The translations under genes were made by a program, and so were the position numbers. A stretch of 64,000 nucleotides of DNA from contig JACAAZ010000010.1 in the NCBI GenBank assembly GCA_013376995.1, forward strand, positions 142,906 through 206,905. The letters are read 5' to 3'. Every line of letters starts with the position of its first letter. The stretch's first letter is position 1. Under the pieces are notes generated by a model, which saw nothing but the letters and a program-made list of their open reading frames with translations, did not search any database and was not told the origin of the DNA. This DNA comes from Bacteroidota bacterium. GTDB lineage: Bacteria > Bacteroidota > Bacteroidia > Bacteroidales > UBA4417. Positions 9,490 to 19,446 of this stretch are shown here, piece by piece.

Positions 9490-12400
9490 ATGAAGACCAA
9501 AGAAAGAAAAAATCTCATCAATCGCTGGCATCTGGTTGTACTGGTTGGCATCCTGGCATTCCTGATTGTTGGAAGTTGTTATATCTATTACCAAACTGAG
9601 CTCAAAAATATCCGGAATGAAAAGTATGAGGAACTCAAGGCGATTGCTGATCTTAAAATAAGCCAGATCCTCCAATGGCGGGTCGACCGGATCCAGGATG
9701 CCAATAGCGCACAGTCCGTTTTCTTTGGCAAGGCAATCACTGAATATGCTCTTGATAATTCCGACAAGATATTGGAGAAGAATCTTCTTCTCAGGCTATT
9801 GCAATATGAGAAACAATATAAATATGAGGATGCATTTCTTCTGGATAAAAACATGAAGATGCTCTTAACTGCAGACTATGAATTGACCAATCTGGATAAA
9901 AACACTTTACAGAATTGTATACAAGCTGCAGAAATAAGGAAAACCATTTGCTCCGATATTTATTATAATAGTGAACGCAAGAAAGCACTCATTGAAATAG
10001 TTACTCCTGTATACAAGAATACAGATTTGGTAGCATTTATGGTATTGCAGAACAATCCTGAAAGCTTCCTCTTCCCTTTGGTTCAATCATGGCCTACTCC
10101 TAGTAAAACTGCAGAAACTGTGCTGATAAAGCGAGATGGGGACGACCTGCTATTCATTAATGATGTAAGGCATGTTAAAAACACTGCGTTGCGTTTACGA
10201 ATACCCTTGACTACAACTAAGATAGCTGGTGTGCAAGCCATACTAGGGAAAAGAGGCGTTTCGGAAAGTGAAGATTACAGGGGAATTAAGGTTATTGCAG
10301 ATCTCCGGTCTATTCCAGGCACTAATTGGTTCATGATAACCAAAATGGACAAATCGGAATTATTCAAGGATCTGAATACCATGACCTCTATGATGATCCT
10401 CTTCTTAGTGATTATCTTGCTCCTGCTTGCTGCAGGTCTTACCATGATCTTCCGGTTCAGGCAGCATAATATTTACAGTGAATTAAACAAAGCCGAAAGT
10501 GAATTACGACAAACAGAAAAAGAACTTCAGGCTACTTTATTGAATATTGGCGATGCAGTCATTTCCAGTTCCCTGGAAAACAAGATCCAAAGCATGAATC
10601 CAATGGCCGAAAAACTAACTGGATGGGAAGAGAAAGAAGCAATTGGAAAACCTATCAATGAAGTATTCCACCTGATTAACGGAGAGAACAGGCTTAGCGT
10701 AGAAAACGTTATCGATGAGTTGCTAAACAGGAAAAAATCCGGCAACCTTTCGGACCAGCTGGTCATGGTTTCAAACAGGAATGAGGAAATTCCCGTATCA
10801 TTAAGCATAGCATCACTTTCAGACTTTGACAGGGAACACAAGGGATATATGATTGTCTTTAGGGATGAAACTGATGAATATGAAGCTGAACTCAAGCTAA
10901 AATACTCTGAAGAAATGCTCAGCAATCTTTTCCAACTTGGGCCATTCCCAACTGCATTGGTACGATTATCCGACCAAAAGATAATGGATGTAAACCTGAG
11001 TTATACGGAATTATATGGTTTTTCCAAGGATGAGATTATTGGCAAATCAATTCTCGAAATTGGTAGATGGAATGACCCATTGAAACAATCAGAGTTCTTG
11101 GATCGATTACAAAACCAGGAGAATATTGACAATTTGGAGTTTGATTTTAGACTAAAATCAGGCGAATTGCGGAAAGGCATGATAACAACCAGGAAAATTG
11201 ATTTCCATCATGAAAAATATGTTGTTGGAAGAATCCAGGATATCACGGATCAATGGTTAGCTGAATCAGCCCTGAAAGACAGAGAAGAGCAGTATCGCAG
11301 TCTTTTTGAAAGCATGCTGAACGGATATGCCTATTGTCATGCCATTTACGAAGATGGCATCCCGGTTGATTTTGAATTCCTTAAAGTCAACAAGGCACTC
11401 GAGACACTTACAGGAATTAAGGATGTAGAAGGTCATAAGATTTCTGAGTTCTTGCCTACCCTTAGAGAATCTGATCCCGAACTGTTTGACTTCTATAAAG
11501 CGTTTATCGCCAATAACGAGCCTGCAAGATTTGAATATTTCATGAATTCGATGGGCCAATGGTTCGTATTCACTGTTTATTCTCACAGGAAAGACTACTT
11601 TGTTGTCATATTTGATGTCATTACAGAACGCAAAAAAACTGAGCAGGCGCTGATCGAAAGTGAAAACAGGTTCAGGTCTACACTTGACAATATGATGGAA
11701 GGCTGCCAGATCATAGATTTTGACTGGAAATACTTCTACATGAATACTGCTGCAGCCAACTTCGGAAAACTCCGTAAAGGCGAAATGATCGGTAAAAAGG
11801 TAACGGATTTCTATCCTGATTTCGAATCTACAGACATGTTCAAGGCGCTCAAAAAGTGCATGAACGAAAGGATTTCCTTGCGCCAGGAATTCTACTTCAA
11901 GCATCCTGATGGCTCTGATGCATGGTTTGACTTTAGCATCCAACCTGTACCTGAAGGCATTTTCATTCTTTCACTGGATGTATCTGAAAGGCGGTTGGCT
12001 CAGGAGGAACTTAGGCTGATGAATAAAGAACTCGATAACAGGGTGAAAGAAAGAACGATTCAATTGGAAAGTGCCAATCAGGAACTTGAATCTTTTTCAT
12101 ACTCGGTTTCCCACGACCTGCGCGCTCCATTGCGCCATATAGCGGGCTACTCCCAGATACTTACCAACGATTTCAAAGCCGACTTACCCGAAAAAGCCCA
12201 GAATTATCTGTCAACTATCGTTCAGGTAGTAAAAACCATGAGTACCCTAATAGATGATTTATTACAATTTTCAAGGACCGGTAGAACAGAACTAAAAAAG
12301 TTAGTATTCAGCATGGATCAGTTGCTGAACGAAGCCATGACTCCTATTATCCAGGCACTGGAGGACAGGAATATAGAATGGGATATTCAAAGTCTTCCCA

Positions 12401-12750
12401 AAATAAATGGTGACTACAATCTACTTAAACAAGTCTGGTCAAACCTCTTGTCAAATGCCGTAAAGTATTCCCGTGACCGCTCACCTGCCAAAATCAGGAT
12501 TGGCTGCATTAAAAAGCAGGATGAAAATGTGTTTTTTATTGCCGATAATGGAGTTGGTTTTGAAATGAAGTATGCTGATAAGCTCTTCGGGGTTTTTCAG
12601 AGATTACATTCAGTTGAGCAATTTGAAGGGACCGGCATTGGCCTGGCTAATGTCAGGCGAATTATTGCCCGCCATGGAGGCAGGACATGGGCAGACTCTA
12701 AACTTAATGAAGGGGCAACCTTCTACTTCTCACTGCCAAGGGAAATTTAA
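9490..12750 (+). CDS. Membrane sensor histidine kinase with multiple PAS domains
   Basis: The 1086-residue protein has a transmembrane helix at about 15-35, an extracytoplasmic Cache-like sensor region (about 36-300), and a second helix at about 300-322. Four PAS/PAC segments follow (about 340-460, 475-590, 600-720, 725-840). The HisKA domain carries the phospho-acceptor His 875 in SYSVSHDLRAPLRHI. The HATPase_c domain has N box LLKQVWSNLLSNAVKYS, G1 DNGVGF and G2 GTGIGLANVRRI. No receiver domain is attached and no response regulator gene lies next to it, so the partner is elsewhere. The end resembles the phytochrome-type kinase subgroup (VFQRLHS). The signal is unknown. Confidence 0.92.
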   Translation: MKTKERKNLINRWHLVVLVGILAFLIVGSCYIYYQTELKNIRNEKYEELKAIADLKISQILQWRVDRIQDANSAQSVFFGKAITEYALDNSDKILEKNLLLRLLQYEKQYKYEDAFLLDKNMKMLLTADYELTNLDKNTLQNCIQAAEIRKTICSDIYYNSERKKALIEIVTPVYKNTDLVAFMVLQNNPESFLFPLVQSWPTPSKTAETVLIKRDGDDLLFINDVRHVKNTALRLRIPLTTTKIAGVQAILGKRGVSESEDYRGIKVIADLRSIPGTNWFMITKMDKSELFKDLNTMTSMMILFLVIILLLLAAGLTMIFRFRQHNIYSELNKAESELRQTEKELQATLLNIGDAVISSSLENKIQSMNPMAEKLTGWEEKEAIGKPINEVFHLINGENRLSVENVIDELLNRKKSGNLSDQLVMVSNRNEEIPVSLSIASLSDFDREHKGYMIVFRDETDEYEAELKLKYSEEMLSNLFQLGPFPTALVRLSDQKIMDVNLSYTELYGFSKDEIIGKSILEIGRWNDPLKQSEFLDRLQNQENIDNLEFDFRLKSGELRKGMITTRKIDFHHEKYVVGRIQDITDQWLAESALKDREEQYRSLFESMLNGYAYCHAIYEDGIPVDFEFLKVNKALETLTGIKDVEGHKISEFLPTLRESDPELFDFYKAFIANNEPARFEYFMNSMGQWFVFTVYSHRKDYFVVIFDVITERKKTEQALIESENRFRSTLDNMMEGCQIIDFDWKYFYMNTAAANFGKLRKGEMIGKKVTDFYPDFESTDMFKALKKCMNERISLRQEFYFKHPDGSDAWFDFSIQPVPEGIFILSLDVSERRLAQEELRLMNKELDNRVKERTIQLESANQELESFSYSVSHDLRAPLRHIAGYSQILTNDFKADLPEKAQNYLSTIVQVVKTMSTLIDDLLQFSRTGRTELKKLVFSMDQLLNEAMTPIIQALEDRNIEWDIQSLPKINGDYNLLKQVWSNLLSNAVKYSRDRSPAKIRIGCIKKQDENVFFIADNGVGFEMKYADKLFGVFQRLHSVEQFEGTGIGLANVRRIIARHGGRTWADSKLNEGATFYFSLPREI

Positions 12751-12894
12751 ACTCTTTTATATTTTGCTATTTTTTACTTCTCGAAATCCAATTAACCGGA
12801 GAGGTGAATTGCATTTATCTGTTGGATAGGCCTGAATGAGCTGCAGTATTAAGTTAAAAAGTTGTTAAGTCCTGTGGCTGCATGATAAATCAAC

Positions 12895-12902
12895 TAATTT
12901 TG
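12895..12902 (+). promoter_or_regulatory. Candidate -7 box upstream of the TonB receptor gene
   Basis: TAATTTTG matches the Bacteroidota TAnnTTTG -7 consensus. It lies 132 bases upstream of the preferred ATG at 13035, which would give a long leader. No convincing -33 TTTG is seen. Confidence 0.3.
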
Positions 12903-13034
12903 TCGATCCTGACAGGAATCATTCATCATGAAATGATTTAACAGCTATTAATTTCAATCCTAAATACTTTTTTGGCTCTGTCAAAATCAAAATTCAACCG
13001 ACCTTCTAAGTTTGAAAATATCAATTTGAGAATA

Positions 13035-15527
13035 ATGGCCCTTACCCGAAATTTAGTATGCATATTAATAATTGGATTATTATTCTCTGCTGTAACAATC
13101 AAAGCCCAATCATCTAAAGGAAAATCCGGAAACGGACCTGGTAAGCCCGCTGAAGGTTTTGGAGTAATTACAGGGACTCTTCATGATGCCACCACCGCAG
13201 AACCAATAGCTTACGGGAATATCTTCCTGCTGAGAATTCCTGACAGCAGTATGGTTACAGGAGCCATATCTGATACCAGGGGCAGGTTCACCCTTGATAA
13301 ATTGCCTGCCGGAAATTACATACTCAAACTAAGATTCATCGGATATAAAACAACATTTATCCCTTCGATTAATATCTCCGCCTCCAATGCAGATATTCAA
13401 TTGGGAGAAATAAAATTGCAAGCCAAAGTTGCTTCCCTGTCAGAAGTCGAAATTACGTCCCAACGATCCATGATAACCAACAACCTTGACAAAAAGGTGA
13501 TCACTGTAGATAAGAATATGGCAGTTGGGGGTGGGACAGCTACCGATATCATGGAGAATATTCCTTCAGTATCAGTTGATGCAGATGGGAATGTAAGCCT
13601 GAGAGGAAATACAAATATTACACTTTTGATCGATGGGAAACCTTCAAGCCAGGCAGGAATAGCAACCAGTGATGTCCTGAACCAGATCCCGGCAAATGCC
13701 ATTGAGAGTATTGAAGTAATAACAAATCCATCCGTCAGGTATGATCCTGATGGCACCTCAGGGATTATCAACATCGTAATGAAGAAAAAAGCCCTGCAGG
13801 GATTTAATGGGATGATTTCAGGAAATGCAGGCACTGGCGACAAATACAATGGATCATTGAACCTGAACTTCCGGCAGGAAAAATTTAATATATTCCTTGG
13901 GGCAGATGGCAGGATGAACCACATGAAAACTTCGCTTGACAATAAAAGGACATCAGATTACAACGAAATCAAAAGTGTGCTGCTACAATCCCAATCAGGG
14001 AATATGAGAAGGGATATGTATAACCTGAACGGAGGTTTTGATTACTTCGTAAACACCAGGAATACGCTGACGATTAGTATCCAGCACAGAAACATGTCAT
14101 TCGGATCGCAAGGGAATATGCACAACAGCGATTATGACGGAAATGAAATCTTGCAGAGGTACTTCGAGAGATATACCGATAATACCCGCAGCGTGAAATC
14201 AAACGATTATACCCTTTCATACAAACATCTTTTCCCCCAAAAAGGACGTGAGTTTACAAATGATATCATCTTCAATACCAACCAAATGGATAATGGAAGT
14301 GATATCCGCCAGCAAGACTATTCTTCTGATGGTGGAACCAGCATTGGTATACCATTACTTCAAAATAATACAGCTCTGAATGATAACAACTTGCTCACTT
14401 TGCAGGGGAACTATGTATATCCAAAAGAAGAAGCCGGCCGGATAGAAGCAGGTTACAAGGCTGCAATCCGTGACATGAAGATGAGATACGATTACAGCAA
14501 CTTTAATGATTCCACTGGTTCATTCGTTACTCGCGAAGATTTGAAAAATCATTATGATTATAAGGACCAGATCTATGCAATTTATGGGCTTTATGGCAAT
14601 TCAATAGGTGAATTTGAATACCAGGCCGGGCTGCGTTTTGAGCAGGTGTGGACCCGTTCAAAGGTCGCCCTCGATAATAAAGAATACAATAGCAGCTATT
14701 CCAGCTTTTATCCTTCCTTGCATACGCAATACAAACTAGGAAACGAATGGGAACTGCAATTCAGTTATAGCAGGCGTGTTGAGCGCCCTTCACCACGTGA
14801 GCTAAACCCATATATCGATTATTCTGATTCATTGAATATTGAAACTGGTAACCCCGCCCTGAAACCTGAATATTCAAATTCAATTGAATTGGGAGTGGAA
14901 AAATACTGGGATAAAAGTTCACTCAGCAGTAGTCTCTTTTATGATAATACACATAATAGTGTAGAAGATATCAGCAGAATCGGAAGCAATAACATAACTA
15001 TCACTATGCCAATGAATATTGGCAAAAATCAATCCTATGGAGTGGAACTCGTTGGATCATCCAATCCAGCTAAATGGATCAGGATTAACGCCAATTTATC
15101 TGTATTTCGTGAAATAACCGGTGCTATCCCTGATCAGAATATTCCAGGTTCAGACCGGATATCCTGGAGTTCTAAGTTAAATACTACTTTCAATCCATGG
15201 AAAGATGGCACACTGCAACTCATTGCGAATTACAGCTCCCCCACGCGTTCAAGTCAGGAGTTTCATAAGGAGCAGTATTATGCTGATGCTTCTTTCCGGC
15301 AAGACTTTCTTAAAAACAAATTATCACTCACTCTGCGGCTCACAGATATTTTCAATACGCGTAAATTCAGCGAAACCACTTATGGCAATGGATTTACTAC
15401 CGAAAGCAGACGCTATCGTGAGTCCCGTGTTTTATACATTGGCTTCCAGCTAAAGATCAACAACTACAATAAGAAAATACCCAAAGACCAGGGCTCGAAT
15501 GAGAATGGTGAGGGGGATGGGTTCTAG
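13035..15527 (+). CDS. TonB-dependent outer-membrane receptor with CarboxypepD_reg domain
   Basis: The frame is open from a TTG at 12972. I prefer the ATG at 13035 because it begins a clean signal peptide (MALTRNLVCILIIGLLFSA). The 830-residue protein has an N-terminal CarboxypepD_reg-like domain (GVITGTLHDATTAEPIAYGN), a plug domain (DIMENIPSVSVDADGNVSLR, LLIDGKPSS, IESIEVITNPSVRYDPDGTS) and a beta-barrel that fits the outer-membrane beta-barrel (OMP_b-brl_3) group. No SusD gene is next to it, which argues against a glycan-utilisation pair. The ligand may be a siderophore, peptide or metal complex. It ends opposite pfkA, with an 11-bp repeat array between them. Confidence 0.88.
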   Translation: MALTRNLVCILIIGLLFSAVTIKAQSSKGKSGNGPGKPAEGFGVITGTLHDATTAEPIAYGNIFLLRIPDSSMVTGAISDTRGRFTLDKLPAGNYILKLRFIGYKTTFIPSINISASNADIQLGEIKLQAKVASLSEVEITSQRSMITNNLDKKVITVDKNMAVGGGTATDIMENIPSVSVDADGNVSLRGNTNITLLIDGKPSSQAGIATSDVLNQIPANAIESIEVITNPSVRYDPDGTSGIINIVMKKKALQGFNGMISGNAGTGDKYNGSLNLNFRQEKFNIFLGADGRMNHMKTSLDNKRTSDYNEIKSVLLQSQSGNMRRDMYNLNGGFDYFVNTRNTLTISIQHRNMSFGSQGNMHNSDYDGNEILQRYFERYTDNTRSVKSNDYTLSYKHLFPQKGREFTNDIIFNTNQMDNGSDIRQQDYSSDGGTSIGIPLLQNNTALNDNNLLTLQGNYVYPKEEAGRIEAGYKAAIRDMKMRYDYSNFNDSTGSFVTREDLKNHYDYKDQIYAIYGLYGNSIGEFEYQAGLRFEQVWTRSKVALDNKEYNSSYSSFYPSLHTQYKLGNEWELQFSYSRRVERPSPRELNPYIDYSDSLNIETGNPALKPEYSNSIELGVEKYWDKSSLSSSLFYDNTHNSVEDISRIGSNNITITMPMNIGKNQSYGVELVGSSNPAKWIRINANLSVFREITGAIPDQNIPGSDRISWSSKLNTTFNPWKDGTLQLIANYSSPTRSSQEFHKEQYYADASFRQDFLKNKLSLTLRLTDIFNTRKFSETTYGNGFTTESRRYRESRVLYIGFQLKINNYNKKIPKDQGSNENGEGDGF

Positions 15528-15533
15528 AAATTC

Positions 15534-15738
15534 AATGGTCACTCTATGGTCAATCAATTGTTATTCGATTGTCATTTCCGCCTATGGTGAATCACTCAAT
15601 TGTTACACAATTGTCAGTTAGATGATTACCATTTAGTATTAGACAACTGAATGACTACTGAGGACTATTGTATGACCATCGAATAACTACTGAATGACTA
15701 TGGAATGACTATCGAATGACCACCGAATGACCCTCAAC
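15534..15738. repeat. Two-arm inverted array of an 11-bp repeat (copy 1)
   Basis: The gap between the convergent TonB receptor and pfkA is filled with degenerate 11-bp units. The left part (about 15534-15630) reads as TGGTCA/TTGTCA-type units. The right part (about 15645-15735) reads as the inverse, for example GAATGACTATG, GAATGACTATC and GAATGACCACC in direct succession. The two arms could fold on each other imperfectly. A second array of the same family lies at 27604-27850. Confidence 0.75.
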
Positions 15739-15744
15739 TCCCCT

Positions 15745-16785
15745 TCACATCTTCCTATCCCCGAAACTAATCCCCATTTTTCGTGATTTACGGATGAGGG
15801 AATGATCACCCGGTACAAGCTTCACTTTCCCTCCTACTTCTGAAAGCGGCATTGGTACGAAGCGCTCACCATTCTTGGAAACCATCACACCAAATGTACC
15901 CTCTGCGATCAATTCAACAGCCTTTGCTCCAAACTGGGTTGCTATTACTCTGTCAATAGGAGTTGGAGTGCCCCCCCGCTGAATGTAACCCAGGATGGTT
16001 TCGCGTGTTTCAAGTTTGGTCATATCACGTATTGCCTGTGAAACATAGGTGGCTGCGGATATGCCCTTAGGTTTCTTAATGCCTTCTGCAACAGCAACAA
16101 TCGAATATGGCTTCAGGTTCCTGGATCTCTTTTCAAGATACTTGGCCACATATTCCATGTCAAAATCAATTTCGGGAATAAGGATAACATCACCTCCACC
16201 TGCAACACCAGCATATAATGTCAACCAACCGGCTTTATGGCCCATCAGTTCAATCACCATGATCCTTTTATGAGAATTTGCAGTTGAGTGCAGTCGGTCA
16301 ATAGCCTCAGTTGCAATCCAAACGGCAGAGTCAAAACCAAAGCTCACATCAGTACCCCATACATCGTTGTCAATGGTCTTAGGTATCCCAACAACATTTA
16401 ATCCTTCGTCAAACAATCGGCTTGCTGTTTTCATCGTGCCATTCCCCCCAATCACGACAAGGGCATCCAAACCCAAATCCAGGTAGTTCTTTTTAATTTG
16501 CTTCGGAATCTTATTTTCAGCAGCAGCATCACCTTTATAGGGCTTATCTCTTGACGTTCCCAAAATAGTTCCACCCAGGGTAAGTATCCCGGATAACTGA
16601 CCTTCATCAAGCTCTGAATAAAGGTTCTCTGCCAGTCCCCTAAATCCGGATGAAATGCCGAATACATTCATTCCATATTCATAGATGGCGGTTTTCCCGA
16701 CGCCTCTGATAGCAGCATTAATTCCGGGACAATCCCCACCTGCAGTGAGAATACCGATCTTCATTCCTTTTGTATCTTTTGCCAT
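15745..16785 (-). CDS. pfkA: 6-phosphofructokinase (PfkA family)
   Basis: The 346-residue protein is slightly longer than the E. coli enzyme (320). The fructose-6-phosphate/ATP motifs are clear: GGDCPGIN at 16-23, GTSRDKP, GGNGT at 113-117, PKTIDND at 135-141 and MGHKAGW. It should phosphorylate fructose 6-phosphate at C1 in glycolysis. The Gly equivalent to E. coli Gly104 points to ATP as donor. The Lys equivalent to position 124 is also found in PPi-type enzymes, and the Mg-binding Asp103 is replaced by Asn 115. The donor is thus likely, but not certainly, ATP. Confidence 0.9.
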   Translation of the reverse strand: MAKDTKGMKIGILTAGGDCPGINAAIRGVGKTAIYEYGMNVFGISSGFRGLAENLYSELDEGQLSGILTLGGTILGTSRDKPYKGDAAAENKIPKQIKKNYLDLGLDALVVIGGNGTMKTASRLFDEGLNVVGIPKTIDNDVWGTDVSFGFDSAVWIATEAIDRLHSTANSHKRIMVIELMGHKAGWLTLYAGVAGGGDVILIPEIDFDMEYVAKYLEKRSRNLKPYSIVAVAEGIKKPKGISAATYVSQAIRDMTKLETRETILGYIQRGGTPTPIDRVIATQFGAKAVELIAEGTFGVMVSKNGERFVPMPLSEVGGKVKLVPGDHSLIRKSRKMGISFGDRKM

Positions 16786-16946
16786 CAGCTGAAATCTTTA
16801 ATACGTTGTAGGGAAATTGGATTCTAATCAAAATAAAGCATGATATAAGCCACTATTAATTTTAACTGCAGTTCTACAACCTATGCAAATTTATCTATTT
16901 GCAATTCAAAAATGTCGAATTCAGCATTTTACATAAAAATTTAATA

Positions 16947-16978
16947 TTGGGAACATCATCCAAATTGAAGTACCTTTG
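16947..16978 (+). promoter_or_regulatory. Candidate Bacteroidota promoter of the BNR-repeat gene
   Basis: A TTG (16947-16949) followed after 21 bases by TACCTTTG (16971-16978) fits the -33 TTTG / -7 TAnnTTTG pattern. It lies 57 bases upstream of the ATG at 17035 and supports that start over the TTG at 17005. Confidence 0.45.
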
Positions 16979-17034
16979 TATCAGCCTATTGTCATCAAAT
17001 CCAATTGTCTCTATTCTTGGGAGAAACCTACACT

Positions 17035-18606
17035 ATGAAACGCTGCATTACCGCACTTACCATTACTATCTTTATACTGGCAATTCATTTTCAGGCCGCC
17101 GGTCAGTATACCAATGTGATGATCAGTAACCAGGACTGGCCGAATGAAACCTCAATCTATATGAATCCCAAAAACACCAATCAACTGGTGGCCGGGGCCA
17201 ATTTAACGGCTGCTTATTATTCAAACGATGGTGGTTATACATGGGGAAACAGCAAGATGCAATCAACGTTGGGCGTTTATGGAGATCCGGTATTGGTAAT
17301 TGACACGAATGGCTATTTTTATTATTTCCATCTGTCAAATCCGGTTAACAATCCCGGCGGGTGGTTGGATCAGATAGTCTGCCAGCGTTCAACTAACAGC
17401 GGACTGAGTTGGAATGACGGCTCTGGAATTGGAAAGAACTCCCCTGCCCAGCAAGATAAACCGTGGGTCATCGTTAACCCTTACAATAATGAGCTTTATG
17501 TCACGTGGACACAATTTGATTTATACGGTGTATCTGATACTACTAAACATTCAAATATCCATTTTTCAAGTTCTTCCGATAATGGGATAAGCTGGACTCC
17601 TGCAATCAGGCTGAATGAGATCAGTGGTAACTGTGTTGACAGCGATAGCACAGTTGAGGGAGCAGTCCCGGCAGTTGGACCCGAAGGAGAAATCTACACA
17701 AGTTGGGCCGGACCTGCCGGTATAGTGTTTGACCGTTCACTTGATGGTGGTATTACGTGGTTGGATCATGATATCACGGTTAGTGATATGCCTGGTGGTT
17801 GGGACTTCCAGGTTCCCGGCATTTTCAGGGTGAATGGAATGCCTGTTACCTGCTGCGACCTTAGCAAGGGCCCTCACAACGGAACGATATACATCAATTG
17901 GAGCGACCAGCGGAATGGTACTTTCGATACAGATATATGGTTGTCCAAATCAACAGATGGAGGGAACACCTGGAGCCCACCACTCAGGGTGAATAATGAT
18001 CCACCGGGAAAGCAACAGTTTTTTAACTGGATGACAATAGACCAGTCAACTGGATATATCTGGATAGTTTTCTATGACAGGAGAAATTATAATGATAACC
18101 GGACTGATGTTTTCCTGGCATGTTCTACGGATGGAGGAAATACATTCTCCAATTTTAAGGTGAGTGAAACGCCTTTCCTTCCAAGCCAGACTGTATTTTT
18201 TGGTGATTACACCTGCATTACAGCTCATAACAACAAGATTCGCCCTATCTGGACCCGCCTGGATGATCTGGACCTCTCTATTTATACCGCAATTGTTGAT
18301 ACGTTATTGCTGAGTTCTCAGGTTGAGGAAGCTATCCCCTTCGCAGTTGAGCAGAATTATCCTAACCCTTTCCATGAAAGTACCATCTTCTCTTTCAAAC
18401 TTCGTAATTCAGGCAACATCACACTCACGGTAAATGATATTTTTGGAAAAACGGTTGCCCTTATTATCGACAATAAATGGATGGAAAGAGGAAAATATGT
18501 TAAATCCTTTAATCCTGCTGTACAGAACCTTCCATCAGGCGTGTATTATTTCTCTTTGAAGGGAAATGGTATTAACAGGCAACGAAAGATGATCTACCAG
18601 AAGTAA
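17035..18606 (+). CDS. Secreted BNR/sialidase-like beta-propeller, T9SS cargo
   Basis: I chose the ATG at 17035 since it begins the signal peptide (MKRCITALTITIFILAI). The 523-residue protein has Asp-box repeats (S-x-D-x-G-x-T-W) at several points: SNDGGYTWG, SLDGGITWL, STDGGNTWSPP and STDGGNTFS. These mark a six-bladed sialidase-type propeller. The classical sialidase arginine triad and FRIP motif are not evident, so I do not call it a sialidase. The C-terminus is a type A T9SS sorting domain (QNYPNPFHESTIFSF, LPSGVYYFSLKG). It probably acts at the cell surface or outside. Confidence 0.8.
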   Translation: MKRCITALTITIFILAIHFQAAGQYTNVMISNQDWPNETSIYMNPKNTNQLVAGANLTAAYYSNDGGYTWGNSKMQSTLGVYGDPVLVIDTNGYFYYFHLSNPVNNPGGWLDQIVCQRSTNSGLSWNDGSGIGKNSPAQQDKPWVIVNPYNNELYVTWTQFDLYGVSDTTKHSNIHFSSSSDNGISWTPAIRLNEISGNCVDSDSTVEGAVPAVGPEGEIYTSWAGPAGIVFDRSLDGGITWLDHDITVSDMPGGWDFQVPGIFRVNGMPVTCCDLSKGPHNGTIYINWSDQRNGTFDTDIWLSKSTDGGNTWSPPLRVNNDPPGKQQFFNWMTIDQSTGYIWIVFYDRRNYNDNRTDVFLACSTDGGNTFSNFKVSETPFLPSQTVFFGDYTCITAHNNKIRPIWTRLDDLDLSIYTAIVDTLLLSSQVEEAIPFAVEQNYPNPFHESTIFSFKLRNSGNITLTVNDIFGKTVALIIDNKWMERGKYVKSFNPAVQNLPSGVYYFSLKGNGINRQRKMIYQK

Positions 18607-18670
18607 TTTGATCCTCCCCCAATTTTAGAGAATAAGTGGCTAATTATAATGAATCTTAATCAAAATGTGA

Positions 18671-18686
18671 TCCGTCTGCTGACGGA
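18671..18686. repeat. Dispersed near-palindrome (family TCCGTCAGCTGACGGA), copy 1
   Basis: TCCGTCTGCTGACGGA lies between the BNR gene and the TetR-like gene. It differs by one base from the perfect 16-bp palindrome at 27797-27812 and is related to 21824-21837. A second, poorer GTCCGTCAGTTGACCG lies about 40 bases downstream. Confidence 0.55.
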
Positions 18687-18829
18687 TTTGAGTTTAGTTT
18701 CAGCTATGCCGTGCAGTATAAGTTGTCCGTCAGTTGACCGATCGCAAAATTAAATAGCCTTGGTGTATCAGCTAGCTCAAAGCAAATTTTGAGTAGATTT
18801 ACCGACTTTTTTCAACCCATTTGACTTTT

Positions 18830-19444
18830 ATGAATTCCTCTGTTACCCCGCTGGTCGAAGATATCCGGAAACATCTTTCAGGTTACCAGCCTGAAGAATT
18901 CAATCTAATATCCCTGGCTCGCGACCTAAACCAGCCATTAGAGAAACTAATTGAATCTTTTGGCAATGAAGCAGGTTTAGTAGAGGAAATCCTGGATTAT
19001 GAGCAAAAAAGTCTTGAATCCATCTTCGTGAACATGGATATGGGGAATGGCAATGCCATTGATGGTTTATTACTTGTCAGTAAAAAGATCAGCCAGAAAT
19101 TCAGCGATATCCTGCCCGCCATTTCCTTCGACCTCAGGAAATACTACCCGGAAATCAGGCAATCCTTTGTCGACAAGAGGATAAATTTTGTAAACGATAA
19201 AATCCGGAAAAATATTGAACAAGGTATCCACCAGGGGCTTTATCGCGAAGACCTCAGCCCGGAACTGGTTTCCCGTATCTATATAAGCCGCCTCATTGAC
19301 TTGCATAACCCAGATTTCTTCCCTAATGATGAGATTTCATTCAGCACTCTCTTCGATGTGATGTTCGACACATTTATAAGAGGGATCAGCACGACAGAAG
19401 GAATCAGGTTCTATGAGAAAAAGGTAAAATGCATGAAATTCTGA
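18830..19444 (+). CDS. TetR-like all-helical protein
   Basis: The ATG at 18830 is preferred to a TTG three codons earlier. The 204-residue protein has the length and predicted helical pattern of TetR-family regulators, with a C-terminal part similar in character to TetR_C domains (about 60-200: VNDKIRKNIEQGIHQGLYRED, MFDTFIRGISTTEG). The N-terminal region, where TetR proteins carry the DNA-binding HTH, is weak: FNLISLARDLNQPLEKLIESF has HTH-like spacing but lacks the usual glycine-turn signature. It may be a divergent regulator. It ends 2 bases from the convergent S46 gene. Confidence 0.5.
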   Translation: MNSSVTPLVEDIRKHLSGYQPEEFNLISLARDLNQPLEKLIESFGNEAGLVEEILDYEQKSLESIFVNMDMGNGNAIDGLLLVSKKISQKFSDILPAISFDLRKYYPEIRQSFVDKRINFVNDKIRKNIEQGIHQGLYREDLSPELVSRIYISRLIDLHNPDFFPNDEISFSTLFDVMFDTFIRGISTTEGIRFYEKKVKCMKF

Positions 19445-19446
19445 AC

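Noticed and set aside
11266..11943. 225-codon minus-strand ORF inside the histidine kinase gene
   Set aside because: It is antisense to well-conserved PAS domains and shows no domain of its own.
12972..13034. Upstream TTG start for the TonB receptor adding 21 residues
   Set aside because: The extra residues are polar and precede a complete signal peptide that starts at the ATG at 13035.
15534..15738. Possible CRISPR array
   Set aside because: The 11-bp units follow each other directly, with no spacers of constant length, and there are no cas genes nearby.
17035..18606. Calling the BNR-repeat protein a sialidase
   Set aside because: Asp boxes are present, but the arginine triad and FRIP motif are not evident. 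Asp boxes alone occur in many propellers.
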